A stretch of DNA of 16,043 bases, taken from NCBI GenBank assembly GCA_036735545.1, contig DAINOD010000074.1, positions 1-16,043 of the forward strand. Direction: 5' to 3'. This document shows, one piece after another, positions 1 to 6,986 of this stretch (position 1 is its first letter; each line of letters begins with the position of its first letter). Source of the DNA: Rubrimonas sp036735545 (GTDB taxonomy: Bacteria; Pseudomonadota; Alphaproteobacteria; Rhodobacterales; Rhodobacteraceae). Under the pieces are notes generated by a model. It had not been told where the DNA came from and did no database searches. It saw only the letters and a list, made by a program, of their open reading frames with translations. Both the position numbers and the translations under genes were made by a program.

Positions 1-1124
1 TGCTCGGGAAGACCACGCTCGGCGAACTCGGCGCCGGCGACACCCACGGCTCGCTGTTCGGCTCGACGCGCAACGTCTACGACCTCGACCGCACCGCGGG
101 CGGCTCCTCGGGCGGCTCGGGCGCCGCGGTCTCGGCCAACCTCTGCGCGGTCGCGCTGGGCCAGGAGGGCTACGCCTCGATCCGCCGCCCCGCCACCTGG
201 AACGGCGTGGTCGGGATGCGCCCGAGCCTCGGTCTGGTCAGCCGCGGAGGCGTCTACGACGGCTGGCCCTCGATCATGGGTTCGGTCGGGCCGATGTGCC
301 GCACGGTGGAGGACGCGGCGCGCGTGCTCGACGCCATCGCAGGCTACGATCCCGTCGACCCCGTCACCGCCCGCGGCGTGGGTCAGGCTGAGGGGGGCTT
401 TCTCGCCGGCCTGTCCGCGGACGCGCTGAAGGGCGCGCGCCTCGGCGTCCTGCGCACGCCCATGGGTGACAGCGTCGAGCCAGACGCGCCCGACTTCGCG
501 CGCGTGGCCGTCGTCTTCGACCGGGCGCTGTCGGCGTTGGCCGACGCCGGCGCCGAACTCGTCGAGATCGAGATCCCCGGCCTGCTGGAGCTTCTCGAGC
601 AGCGGACCGGGCACCCGACACACACCGCCGACGCGATCGAATACTACGTCTCCGCGCTGCCCGATGCGCCCTACCGCAGCCAGGCCGAGATGATGGCGTC
701 GGCCGACTACGCGAAGGTGACGCGAAACGTCTCACGCCGCTTCGCTCGGACATCGACGATGGAGAGCTACGGGCGCTATCTCGCGGCGCGCGACCTGCTC
801 AAGACGCGGATGCTCGACGTCATGGCGCGGCATCGACTGGACGCGATCACGCACAAGGCCATCGAACACGAACCGACCCTGATCCGCGACGGCGTGAACC
901 CGCCGTTCGTGAACCACAAGGGCGCGCCGCACATCAACACGTTCCTCGGCGATGTGCCGAGCGTGGTGGCGCCGGCGGGCCTGACCAGCGCCGGCCTGCC
1001 TGCGGGCCTGTGCTTCCTGGGCAAGTCCTACGACGACCGGCGGATGCTGTCCTTCGCCCACGCTTTCGAGCAGGCGACCATGGCGCGCGTCGTCCCTCGC
1101 TTCGCCGTCGCAAACGCCGCGTAG
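1..1124 (+). CDS. Amidase signature family enzyme, 5' end outside window (partial)
   Basis: The reading frame is open from the window edge (first full codon at 3) to TAG at 1122-1124, giving about 373 residues, so roughly 90-100 N-terminal residues are missing for a typical 450-500 aa family member. Seen: a GKTTLGE segment, the Gly/Ser loop GGSSGGSGAA that supplies the cis-Ser, then GQEGYASIRRPA, where the Ser at 177-179 is in the nucleophile position, and the C-terminal pattern VPSVVAPAGLTSAGLPAGL with a final DDRRMLSFAHAFEQAT helix. The catalytic Lys of the Ser-cisSer-Lys triad lies upstream of the window. Members hydrolyse C-N bonds of amides in the cytoplasm; the substrate cannot be deduced. 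The nucleophile motif departs from the usual G-x-D-x-G-G-S-I-R-x-P (Glu for Asp, Tyr-Ala for Gly-Gly), which suggests a divergent subgroup. No neighbouring gene hints at a pathway. Confidence 0.93.
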   Translation, partial: LGKTTLGELGAGDTHGSLFGSTRNVYDLDRTAGGSSGGSGAAVSANLCAVALGQEGYASIRRPATWNGVVGMRPSLGLVSRGGVYDGWPSIMGSVGPMCRTVEDAARVLDAIAGYDPVDPVTARGVGQAEGGFLAGLSADALKGARLGVLRTPMGDSVEPDAPDFARVAVVFDRALSALADAGAELVEIEIPGLLELLEQRTGHPTHTADAIEYYVSALPDAPYRSQAEMMASADYAKVTRNVSRRFARTSTMESYGRYLAARDLLKTRMLDVMARHRLDAITHKAIEHEPTLIRDGVNPPFVNHKGAPHINTFLGDVPSVVAPAGLTSAGLPAGLCFLGKSYDDRRMLSFAHAFEQATMARVVPRFAVANAA

Positions 1125-1148
1125 ACCGCTCCTCTGGATCTGCGCCAG

Positions 1149-1170
1149 GCCTCGGCCTTCCGGCCGAGGC
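1149..1170 (+). terminator. Hairpin after amidase, candidate terminator
   Basis: A perfect 9-bp stem (GCCTCGGCC / GGCCGAGGC) with a TTCC loop begins 25 bases after the amidase stop codon. There is no T-run behind it, so it is either a terminator of the GC-rich, U-poor type or a 3'-end stabilising hairpin. Confidence 0.55.
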
Positions 1171-1226
1171 GGTGGCCCGCTCGGTGACCGCGGACGCGGC
1201 GGCGCGGTCGCGGGCGGGCTCCCCCG

Positions 1227-1496
1227 TCATGACGAGATGCGGGCCGCTTCGCCCGGGGCGGGTGTGCAGGGATAGTCGCCGGCCTTGCGCACCGCCTCCT
1301 CGCCGCCGAGTTCGGCGATGCGCCGCGCCTGGTCTGCGAAGGCGCGGGCGTTGACCTCGGCCGGGTCGCAGATCCCCCGCAGCCGGCGCGCGCCCGCTCG
1401 CGGCGGCTGACGACGCCGCCGGAGCCGGTGATCGAGACGGACGCCCGGCATCCCAAGCTCCAGGTCATGCGGATCGACGGTTATCTGAGCGCGCAC
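1227..1496 (-). pseudogene. Possible decayed coding tract, frameshifted, family not recognised
   Basis: On the minus strand, a tract with protein-like composition is split between two frames. One frame carries AQITVDPHDLELGMPGV (about 1496-1440), the neighbouring frame carries SITGSGGVVSRRERARAG (about 1440-1385), and the first frame resumes with RGICDPAEVNARAFADQARR and continues through an amphipathic stretch to TGA at 1227. Joined across two frameshifts (near 1445 and near 1385) this reads as the C-terminal 85-90 residues of a globular protein, unlike the Arg/Pro/Ala-rich shadow translations around it. I do not recognise the family. It could be a real remnant or a chance effect of high GC content. 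Confidence 0.33.
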
Positions 1497-1879
1497 GCCC
1501 GGGGGCCGGCTCGCGAGGCTCGGCGTGGACGACATCCAACCGCCAACCGCTCGAGATCCCGGGCGCATCGTGGCGCAGGGTCGCCGGCGTCATCCAACGC
1601 GGCGACGTCACCCTGTCGCCCGCGACGCAGGAACTGGTTGGGGGTGCTGCAGGCCGTCGCGGCGGGCGCGGCCGGCCCCGTGCGTCCACCGCCGGCATGT
1701 GCGGGTGGCGCGAGCATCCAGCGCGGCGGCGGGCGCCCCGGCGCCAGAAACCCTGACCGGCGTCGCCCAGCGTCAGCCCCGACGAACGCGCCGACCGGAC
1801 GTCCGCCTTCCTCCGCAATCGGCGCTCGGCGTCGGCTGGGACACGAACCCACCTCGCCCGCGTCGTTTGACAGATCGCG

Positions 1880-2374
1880 ATGACCGTTCCATTCGTTCGC
1901 AGGGGGCTTTTGCGCGCAAGTCGGCGGTGGACCATGGTTGCTTTGGCTGCGTACTTGATCTCGGCGGCGCTGCTCGCGCTCCCGGCAGGCGCCGCGTTCG
2001 CGGCCGGACCGCAGATCGGCGAGGTGAAGACGGTCGAGGGAGCGGTCACGATCGCGCGCAGCGGCGGAGAGATCGCGGCGGCGCCCGGAACGTCGCTGCG
2101 CCAGTCGGATGTGGTCCGCACCGGCCCAGCCGCGTCCGTCGGCATGACATTCACCGACAACAGCCGGCTTTCGCTCGGGCCGCAGTCGGAGCTGGCGCTG
2201 GAGAGGTATCTCTTCGGCGACGGACGGGGCGCGTTCGATGCGCGTCTGAACCGGGGATCGCTGACCGCCGCGTCGGGCCAGATAGCCAGAAACCCGGCGG
2301 CCATGCGCGTCCTGATCCCCAACGGCGTTCTCGGCGTCAGGGGCACCGAATTCGCGGTCCGGGTGAACGAATGA
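1880..2374 (+). CDS. Secreted FecR-domain protein
   Basis: 164 aa. N-terminus: basic residues (RR at 7-8, 15-16), hydrophobic helix 18-37 and a plausible signal peptidase site after AFA (about 41), so the mature protein is periplasmic. Residues 45-160 form a FecR domain: IGEVKTVEGAVTIAR, a central LRQSDVVRTGPAASVGMTFTDNSRLSLGPQSEL, and the closing IPNGVLGVRGTEFAVRV. In the TonB-dependent iron system FecR is a full-length anti-sigma factor; here there is only the soluble domain, with no N-terminal sigma-binding part, so it is probably an envelope ligand-binding or scaffold module. Its stop overlaps the ATG of the OmpA lipoprotein gene (ATGA), so the two are co-translated. An alternative start is Met19 (1934), which would still leave a signal peptide. 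Confidence 0.85.
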   Translation: MTVPFVRRGLLRASRRWTMVALAAYLISAALLALPAGAAFAAGPQIGEVKTVEGAVTIARSGGEIAAAPGTSLRQSDVVRTGPAASVGMTFTDNSRLSLGPQSELALERYLFGDGRGAFDARLNRGSLTAASGQIARNPAAMRVLIPNGVLGVRGTEFAVRVNE

Positions 2375-3414
2375 CCCTGCGGCGTGGCCGAAGCCTGATC
2401 GCCGCGTCGCTCCTGACGGTTCTTGCAGGTTGCGCCGAGCTCGCGCCGGTCCTGACTGCGCCCGGCTGGGACATCGAACGGGTCGCGCAAACGCCGGCGC
2501 CATCCGACCCGATGGCGGCCGAACTGCGCGACGGCTATCTGAGGCTCGCGACCGTCGAGCGCGACAGGCGCGACTGGCGGGACACCGCCGCCTTCCTCGC
2601 CAAGGCCAAGGCCGCCGCCGAGGGCGAGACGCCGCCGCCGTTCACGCTCGCCGACAGAACGATAGGCTCCGACGCCCTGCGCATCCCGCTGGAGGCGGCC
2701 GAGCCCCAGCTTCTCGCGCTTCTCGGCGCGCCGGGCGCGCGGTTGCGGGCGCCGGGCGAGATCGCGCGAGCGCAACTGGACTGGGAGTGCTGGCTTGAGG
2801 AGGCCGAGGAAGGCCACCAGTTCGAACGGATCGACGCGTGCGCGACGGCCTTCGAGCAGAGCCTCGCCGCCGCGAGGGCGGCTGCGCGACTTCCGGCGCA
2901 ACTGGTCGTGGTGCTGCCCGAAGAGGGCGGCGCGATCGGCGGGGTCGTGCTCACCACCGCTGACGGCGGCGAGATCGTGCTCGACAGCGCCTTCGCCGCC
3001 GGCTCGACCGCGGGCGGGGTCGCCGTGGCCGAGGAGGAGGTGCGGGAGATCTTCGCCGGCGCGCTGGACGCGCGCCCGGCCCCGCCACGCTTCTTCACGA
3101 TCTACTTCGACTTCAACACGCGGGCGCTGGACGCGGAAGCGGCGGCCATCGTCATGGAGGTCGTCGAGGACGCGGCGGGGCGGGCGTCAGCGGAGATCGT
3201 GCTGCAAGGCCACGCCGACGCCGTGGGCGAGGCCGAGGCCAACCTGAGCCTGTCCCGGGGCCGCGCGCTGCAGGTGCGCGACGCGATCGCCGCGGCGATC
3301 GGGCCCGACCGGCCGGCGCGGATCTCGACGTCGTTCCGCGGGGCCGCCGACCTCGCGGAGCCGACGCGCGGCGCCGAACGGCTCAACCGGCGCGTCGAGA
3401 TCACCGTGCGTTAG
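2371..3414 (+). CDS. OmpA-family outer-membrane lipoprotein
   Basis: 347 aa, starting at the ATG that overlaps the FecR stop codon. A basic start, hydrophobic helix and lipobox LAGC (Cys21) mark a lipoprotein; residue +2 is Ala, so outer-membrane sorting is expected. Residues 50-175 are a helical segment containing ELRDGYLRLATVERDRRDWR, AQLDWECWLEEAEEGHQ and a pair of Cys (140, 157). Residues 177-220 look like a short beta-rich module. Residues 240-347 are the OmpA C-like peptidoglycan-binding domain: IYFDFN (244-249), QGHAD (279-283), NLSLSRGRALQVRDA, and the closing NRRVEI (339-344), with the Asp and Arg positions used to hold diaminopimelate in this family. Role: anchors the outer membrane to the wall, probably presenting or sensing something with the co-encoded FecR protein. 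The stop TAG interlocks with the stop of the convergent CHASE2-phosphatase gene. Confidence 0.9.
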   Translation: MTLRRGRSLIAASLLTVLAGCAELAPVLTAPGWDIERVAQTPAPSDPMAAELRDGYLRLATVERDRRDWRDTAAFLAKAKAAAEGETPPPFTLADRTIGSDALRIPLEAAEPQLLALLGAPGARLRAPGEIARAQLDWECWLEEAEEGHQFERIDACATAFEQSLAAARAAARLPAQLVVVLPEEGGAIGGVVLTTADGGEIVLDSAFAAGSTAGGVAVAEEEVREIFAGALDARPAPPRFFTIYFDFNTRALDAEAAAIVMEVVEDAAGRASAEIVLQGHADAVGEAEANLSLSRGRALQVRDAIAAAIGPDRPARISTSFRGAADLAEPTRGAERLNRRVEITVR

Positions 3415-5510
3415 CCGCCGGTCGGGCACCGGATCAGGACCATCACGGTGAGGTCATCGGAGGGCGGGGCGGCGCCGGCGAAGCCGTCCACGTCGGCGAA
3501 CAGGGCGTCGATCGCGGCCTGCGCCGTCACGCCGTCCGGCAGGCTCGCGAGCCGTCGCTCAAGTCGCGCCAGACCGAAGAATTCTCTCGAAGGATTTTCG
3601 GCGTCGCTCACCCCGTCCGAGAACACGCACAGGCCCTCGCCCGGAGCCAGCCGCAGACGACCGACCGGATAGACCGCGTCCGCGTCCAGACCAGCCGGCA
3701 GGCCGCTGAAGTCCGGCGTCTGCCGCGGGGTCGCGCCGGCTCCGAAGACAAAGGGGCTCTCGTGTCCCGCGCCGGAGAAGTCGAGATCGCCCGTCTCCAG
3801 GTCGAGGATGCCGGCGAATCCCGTGACGAACATCAACCGCGGATTGTCGCGCGCGATCTCCTGGTTCGCCGTGGCCAGGATGCGATCGAGCGGCAGGTTG
3901 CCGCGCAGCGCCGCGCTCTTCCACAACGCCTTGGACAGCCCCATGAAAACGCTGGCCTCGATCCCCTTCCCCGAGACGTCGCCGACCACGAAGAACAGCC
4001 GTCGCTCGTCGATGAGAAAGTGATCGTAGAAGTCGCCCCCGACGCGCCGCGCCGGCCGGATCAGGCAGGCGAGGTCGAGGCGTCCGTCTATCCGCCGAGT
4101 CGGCGCCGGCAGCAGCCCTTTCTGGATGTCCCACGCGGCGTCCAGCTCGGCGTCGATCCGCGCGGAGGCGACGCGCGCGCGCTCGAGCGCGATCTCCGCC
4201 GCCAGACGCGCCCGATCGCGCTGCACGAGCGTCAGGCCGAGCTGGACCGCCGCGACCAGCCCGCCCCCGAGCGCCGGGGAGGCCGCGTCGAGCAGCAGGC
4301 CCTGCCGGAACGCCACAGCGGAGAGCGAGGCCAGCGCGAGACCCGCGCCGCCGAGCGTCGCGAGCGACACGAACGGCCGGGCGCGCGGGATCAGCAGGAT
4401 CGCAGCCAGCCCCAGCGCGGCGGTCAGCGCGATCTCGGCGACGAAGACGGGCGCAGGCCGCCGCAGGAAGCGTTGCTGGACGATCTGCTCGATGACCTGG
4501 AGATGCGCCTCGATGCCGTAGACCGCCTCGCGCAGCGGTGTCAGCTTGAGGTCGACGGTCCCCAGCCCCGTCACGGCGACGAGGACGATCCGCCCCTCGA
4601 TGCGATCCGCCGCAGAAGGCTCGCCGGTCAGGACGTCGACGGCCGATAGGTAGCGGGCGCGGTCCAGCCGCCCGAAATGGAGCCAGAAGTCGCCATTAGC
4701 CTCGGCCTGCGCCGCGTCGCCGCCGAGGTCGATGGCGAGCCCGAGCGCGGCGGGGGTTATCCGGGCCACGTCGGCGCCGCCCGCGATGCGCTGCGCCTCC
4801 GCCCCGAGCAGGACGAACGGCCGGCCCACGATGCTCTGCGCGATGGCCACGCGGCGCAGCACCTGATCCGCGTTCGGCGCGTCGCTGATCGCCCCGAGGC
4901 CTTGCGCCACGAGGCGCAGCGGCTCCATCGGTCCGATACCGTGACCGAAACTCAGGAAGTCGTCCGGATCGATCCCCTCGACGATCACCCGGGGTCCGAT
5001 GTCGGGGTGCTCGGGAACGGGTCCTTCGGCGATCAGGCCGGCCGCGGCGAGCGCGGTGGGCGTGCGGCGGACGACATCCCGCAGCGTCGCGTCCGTGTCC
5101 CCGAGCGCTTCGAGCGCCTCGACGACGCGCGGATCGTCGATCCCGCTCGACTGCAGGAAGGCGCGGGGCGACATCCGGTCCGGCTCGGAGAGCAGCAGGT
5201 CCAGCGCGATGGACCGCGCGCCGGCTTCGTGTATCCGCCACACCAGCGCGGCGAGGTAGTCCCGCGGCCACGGCCACTGGCCGAACTCGGCGAGGCTCGC
5301 CTCGTCGATCTCCACCACGACCGCCGGCTGAACGTCGCGCTCGCGCGGCATGAATTGCTGAAGCGCATCGAACCAGAGCCGCCGCCACGGCGGGCCTTCG
5401 CCCGGCCGGTAGGCAAGCTGCGCCGCCAGCGCCCCGGCCAGCAGCAGCGCGAGCGCGACTGTCGCGGCCCAAGACCGGGAAGAAGCCGCGCTCTCCGCCG
5501 GATCGGCCAT
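3411..5510 (-). CDS. Membrane CHASE2 sensor with SpoIIE/RsbU-type PP2C phosphatase
   Basis: 699 aa, starting at the ATG that overlaps the stop of the hydrolase gene (TGATG). Order: TM helix 14-33; periplasmic CHASE2 domain about 40-350 (PAVVVEIDEASLAEFGQWPWPRDY near its start, GRIVLVAVTGLGTVDLK and YGIEAHLQVIEQIVQ near its end); three TM helices about 355-374, 379-400 and 405-429; coiled linker 430-460; SpoIIE-like PP2C domain 460-699. The phosphatase motifs are intact: GGDFYD (491-496), GDVSGKG (510-516), SGAGHE (579-584), FSDGVSDAEN (630-639) and SDDLTVMVL (684-692), supplying the metal-binding aspartates. Expected role: on an extracytoplasmic signal, dephosphorylate a STAS anti-anti-sigma protein, here most simply the product of 6868-6488. 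The open frame continues upstream to 6143, but that part is an Arg-rich shadow of the preceding gene. It is the last gene of the four-gene unit. Confidence 0.93.
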   Translation of the reverse strand: MADPAESAASSRSWAATVALALLLAGALAAQLAYRPGEGPPWRRLWFDALQQFMPRERDVQPAVVVEIDEASLAEFGQWPWPRDYLAALVWRIHEAGARSIALDLLLSEPDRMSPRAFLQSSGIDDPRVVEALEALGDTDATLRDVVRRTPTALAAAGLIAEGPVPEHPDIGPRVIVEGIDPDDFLSFGHGIGPMEPLRLVAQGLGAISDAPNADQVLRRVAIAQSIVGRPFVLLGAEAQRIAGGADVARITPAALGLAIDLGGDAAQAEANGDFWLHFGRLDRARYLSAVDVLTGEPSAADRIEGRIVLVAVTGLGTVDLKLTPLREAVYGIEAHLQVIEQIVQQRFLRRPAPVFVAEIALTAALGLAAILLIPRARPFVSLATLGGAGLALASLSAVAFRQGLLLDAASPALGGGLVAAVQLGLTLVQRDRARLAAEIALERARVASARIDAELDAAWDIQKGLLPAPTRRIDGRLDLACLIRPARRVGGDFYDHFLIDERRLFFVVGDVSGKGIEASVFMGLSKALWKSAALRGNLPLDRILATANQEIARDNPRLMFVTGFAGILDLETGDLDFSGAGHESPFVFGAGATPRQTPDFSGLPAGLDADAVYPVGRLRLAPGEGLCVFSDGVSDAENPSREFFGLARLERRLASLPDGVTAQAAIDALFADVDGFAGAAPPSDDLTVMVLIRCPTGG

Positions 5511-6481
5511 CAGGGCAAGGTCATCTCCATGCCGTCCCACGCGGACCATACCGTCACCGCCGCCCGATCCTCGCGCACGATCTCCTCGTAGCGCCGCGAG
5601 TTGACGAGCACCTCGTCGAGCTGGACGTCCGACGACAGCGGCTCGTGATGGAACAGCACGAGATTGCGGACGCCCGCCAGCAGCGCGAGCTCCACGCCGA
5701 CGATGTTGGAGGAATGCCCCCAATCCTCCTTGATCGACACGGCGTCGGCGAGCGAATACTGGGCGTCGAAGATCAGGATGTCGGCCCCGCGCACGAATTC
5801 TACGTAGGGCGACCCGGGATGGGCGCTGTCGGGCTTGAGCTCCCCGTCCGACGCGTAGACGACCGCATGGCCGCCCCGTTCGATGCGATAGGCGTAGGCC
5901 CGGCCGGAATGCGGCAGTTCGAAGGGGGTCACGCCGAAGCCGCCGATCTCGGTGGTCTCCCCGGGCCGCAGGCGGTCGAAGGTCATCGTCGCGCCGAGAG
6001 CGTCGAACGGCACCGGAAAGAACGGGGCCGCCATCTGGCGGCGCAGGGCTTCCTCGACGCCTTCGTGACAGGCGTGGATCCGCAGGGTGTTGCCCGGGAC
6101 GAAGGCGAAACCGAAGAACGGAAAGCCCTGAATGTGGTCCCAATGAAGATGGGACATCAGGATGTCCAGCGGCGCGGACAGCCGCGGGCCCGTTCGCGCC
6201 ATGAGGTCGACGGCGAACGCGCGCGCGCCTGAGCCGAGGTCGATCAGAAGCCGCGCGCCGTCGTCGGCGCGGACTTCGACGCAGGAGGTGTTTCCGCCGT
6301 AGCGCGTCGGCAGCGCGCCGCGGCAGCCGCCGGCGAGGAAGCTCTCGACCGCCCCGGCATCGGCGATGTCAGAGGGCTCCGCCGCCATCAGGACGCGCGT
6401 GAGGAGTTGCCGCTCGACGCTCGCCGAGGACGGGATCGGGATCGAGCCGCGCGTCCCCCAGAAGACGATCCGAAGCGCCAT
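5510..6481 (-). CDS. MBL-fold metal-dependent hydrolase in signalling operon
   Basis: 323 aa. Metallo-beta-lactamase fold of the RNase Z/PhnP/cyclic-nucleotide phosphodiesterase-like branch. Seen: N-terminal FWGTRGSIP, GGNTSCVEV (62-70), LLIDLGSG (78-85), the metal motif SHLHWDH (110-116, His111, His113, Asp115, His116), a third histidine in ELPHSG (191), the bridging aspartate in YASDGE (212), FDAQYS (238-243), WGHSS (His256) and LFHHEP (276-281). All expected metal ligands are present, so it should be an active soluble phosphodiesterase or hydrolase; the substrate is unknown. The ATG is 6 bases after the STAS gene stop and its own stop overlaps the phosphatase start, so it is translated as part of the partner-switch operon. 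Possible roles: breakdown of a nucleotide second messenger, or a co-opted sensor of metal or redox state. Confidence 0.9.
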   Translation of the reverse strand: MALRIVFWGTRGSIPIPSSASVERQLLTRVLMAAEPSDIADAGAVESFLAGGCRGALPTRYGGNTSCVEVRADDGARLLIDLGSGARAFAVDLMARTGPRLSAPLDILMSHLHWDHIQGFPFFGFAFVPGNTLRIHACHEGVEEALRRQMAAPFFPVPFDALGATMTFDRLRPGETTEIGGFGVTPFELPHSGRAYAYRIERGGHAVVYASDGELKPDSAHPGSPYVEFVRGADILIFDAQYSLADAVSIKEDWGHSSNIVGVELALLAGVRNLVLFHHEPLSSDVQLDEVLVNSRRYEEIVREDRAAVTVWSAWDGMEMTLP

Positions 6482-6487
6482 GGTCGT

Positions 6488-6868
6488 TCAGCCGCGTCCG
6501 GCAGCGCCGGGCCAGGAACCCGCCATCGCCTCCTCGACCGTCCCGCTGATCGTCAGCAGGGTGTCGAACCGCGACACCCTGAAGACGTCGGCGACGGTGC
6601 CGGCGACGCCGACGACGACGAGCGCCGCGCCGGAGGCCGTCAGCGATCTCTTCGTCTGGATCAGCACGCGAAGGCCGGCGCTCGTGATCAGATCGAGGCC
6701 GCCGAGGTCGACGATGAGACCGCCCCGACCGTCGGCGGCGACGGCCTCGGCGAAAAGCGTTTCCTGAAAGGCGGGCGCGCTGGCGAAGTCGACGCGACCG
6801 GCGGCTCGGACGATCCTGACGTCGCCGCGCCGCTCCGTCTCCAGAACGAGGTCGGATCCTGTCACCAT
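6488..6868 (-). CDS. STAS-domain anti-anti-sigma factor (RsbV/SpoIIAA-like)
   Basis: 126 aa. Single STAS domain: GDVRIVRAAGRVDFASAPAF (15-34), LIVDLGGLDLITSAGLRVLI (51-70), ALVVVGVAGTVADVFRVSRF and LLTISGTVEEAM. The sequence DLITSAGLRVL contains Ser63 at the position phosphorylated by RsbW/SpoIIAB kinases. Expected cycle: unphosphorylated protein binds the ATPase encoded upstream and frees its target; the ATPase inactivates it by phosphorylation and the SpoIIE-type phosphatase reactivates it. The start at 6868 is preceded closely by a purine-rich GGGAAGGG, and the open frame further upstream (to 7102) overlaps the ATPase gene and lacks any domain, so 6868 is preferred. C-terminal residues 115-126 are a non-conserved Gly/Ala tail. 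Confidence 0.92.
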   Translation of the reverse strand: MVTGSDLVLETERRGDVRIVRAAGRVDFASAPAFQETLFAEAVAADGRGGLIVDLGGLDLITSAGLRVLIQTKRSLTASGAALVVVGVAGTVADVFRVSRFDTLLTISGTVEEAMAGSWPGAAGRG

Positions 6869-6924
6869 GCCCTTCCCGCTTTCAGTCGCTCCCCTTTCGG
6901 GCGCGACGTCGCGCCGCACCGGTC

Positions 6925-6964
6925 GCCCGCGCGGGCAAGGCCCCGCGGCGCAGCGGCGCGGGGC
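6925..6964 (-). promoter_or_regulatory. Two adjacent hairpins in the ATPase-STAS gap
   Basis: The 118-base gap between the ATPase stop and STAS start holds a perfect 12-base palindrome GCCCGCGCGGGC (6925-6936) and, three bases away, an 8-bp stem GCCCCGCG / CGCGGGGC (6940-6947 with 6957-6964) with a 9-base loop. There is no T-run on the minus strand. They may act as partial terminator, RNA-processing or stabilising structures that set the ratio of ATPase to STAS protein. Confidence 0.45.
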
Positions 6965-6986
6965 GTCGGGATGCTGTGCGCAGTGC

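Larger units (their letters stand above)
1125..1879. other. Intergenic region without an intact gene
   Basis: About 750 bases between the amidase and the FecR gene. It contains the hairpin at 1149-1170 and the minus-strand remnant at 1227-1496. A second patch, about 1530-1630 on the minus strand, gives semi-plausible peptide pieces in two frames (NQFLRRG; AGDRVT) but is too short and broken to call. Open frames crossing the region are rich in Arg, Pro and Ala and have no start or ribosome site worth defending. The promoter for the FecR-OmpA unit should lie in the last 150 bases, but I cannot point to convincing -35/-10 boxes. Confidence 0.6.

Noticed and set aside
1840..1862. tRNA-like T-arm on the minus strand (TGGG TTCGTGT CCCA)
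   Set aside because: The conserved A58 is replaced by T, the fifth stem pair fails, and no acceptor or anticodon arm can be built around it.
1465..2901. Long minus-strand open frames opposite the FecR/OmpA genes
   Set aside because: They are antisense shadows: no domain, no ribosome site, and the plus-strand genes there have clear signal peptides and domains.
5511..6143. Extending the CHASE2-phosphatase gene upstream for a protein of 910 aa
   Set aside because: The extension is Arg/Pro-rich, lies wholly over the hydrolase gene in another frame, and the ATG at 5510 with a TGATG junction begins just before the first membrane helix.
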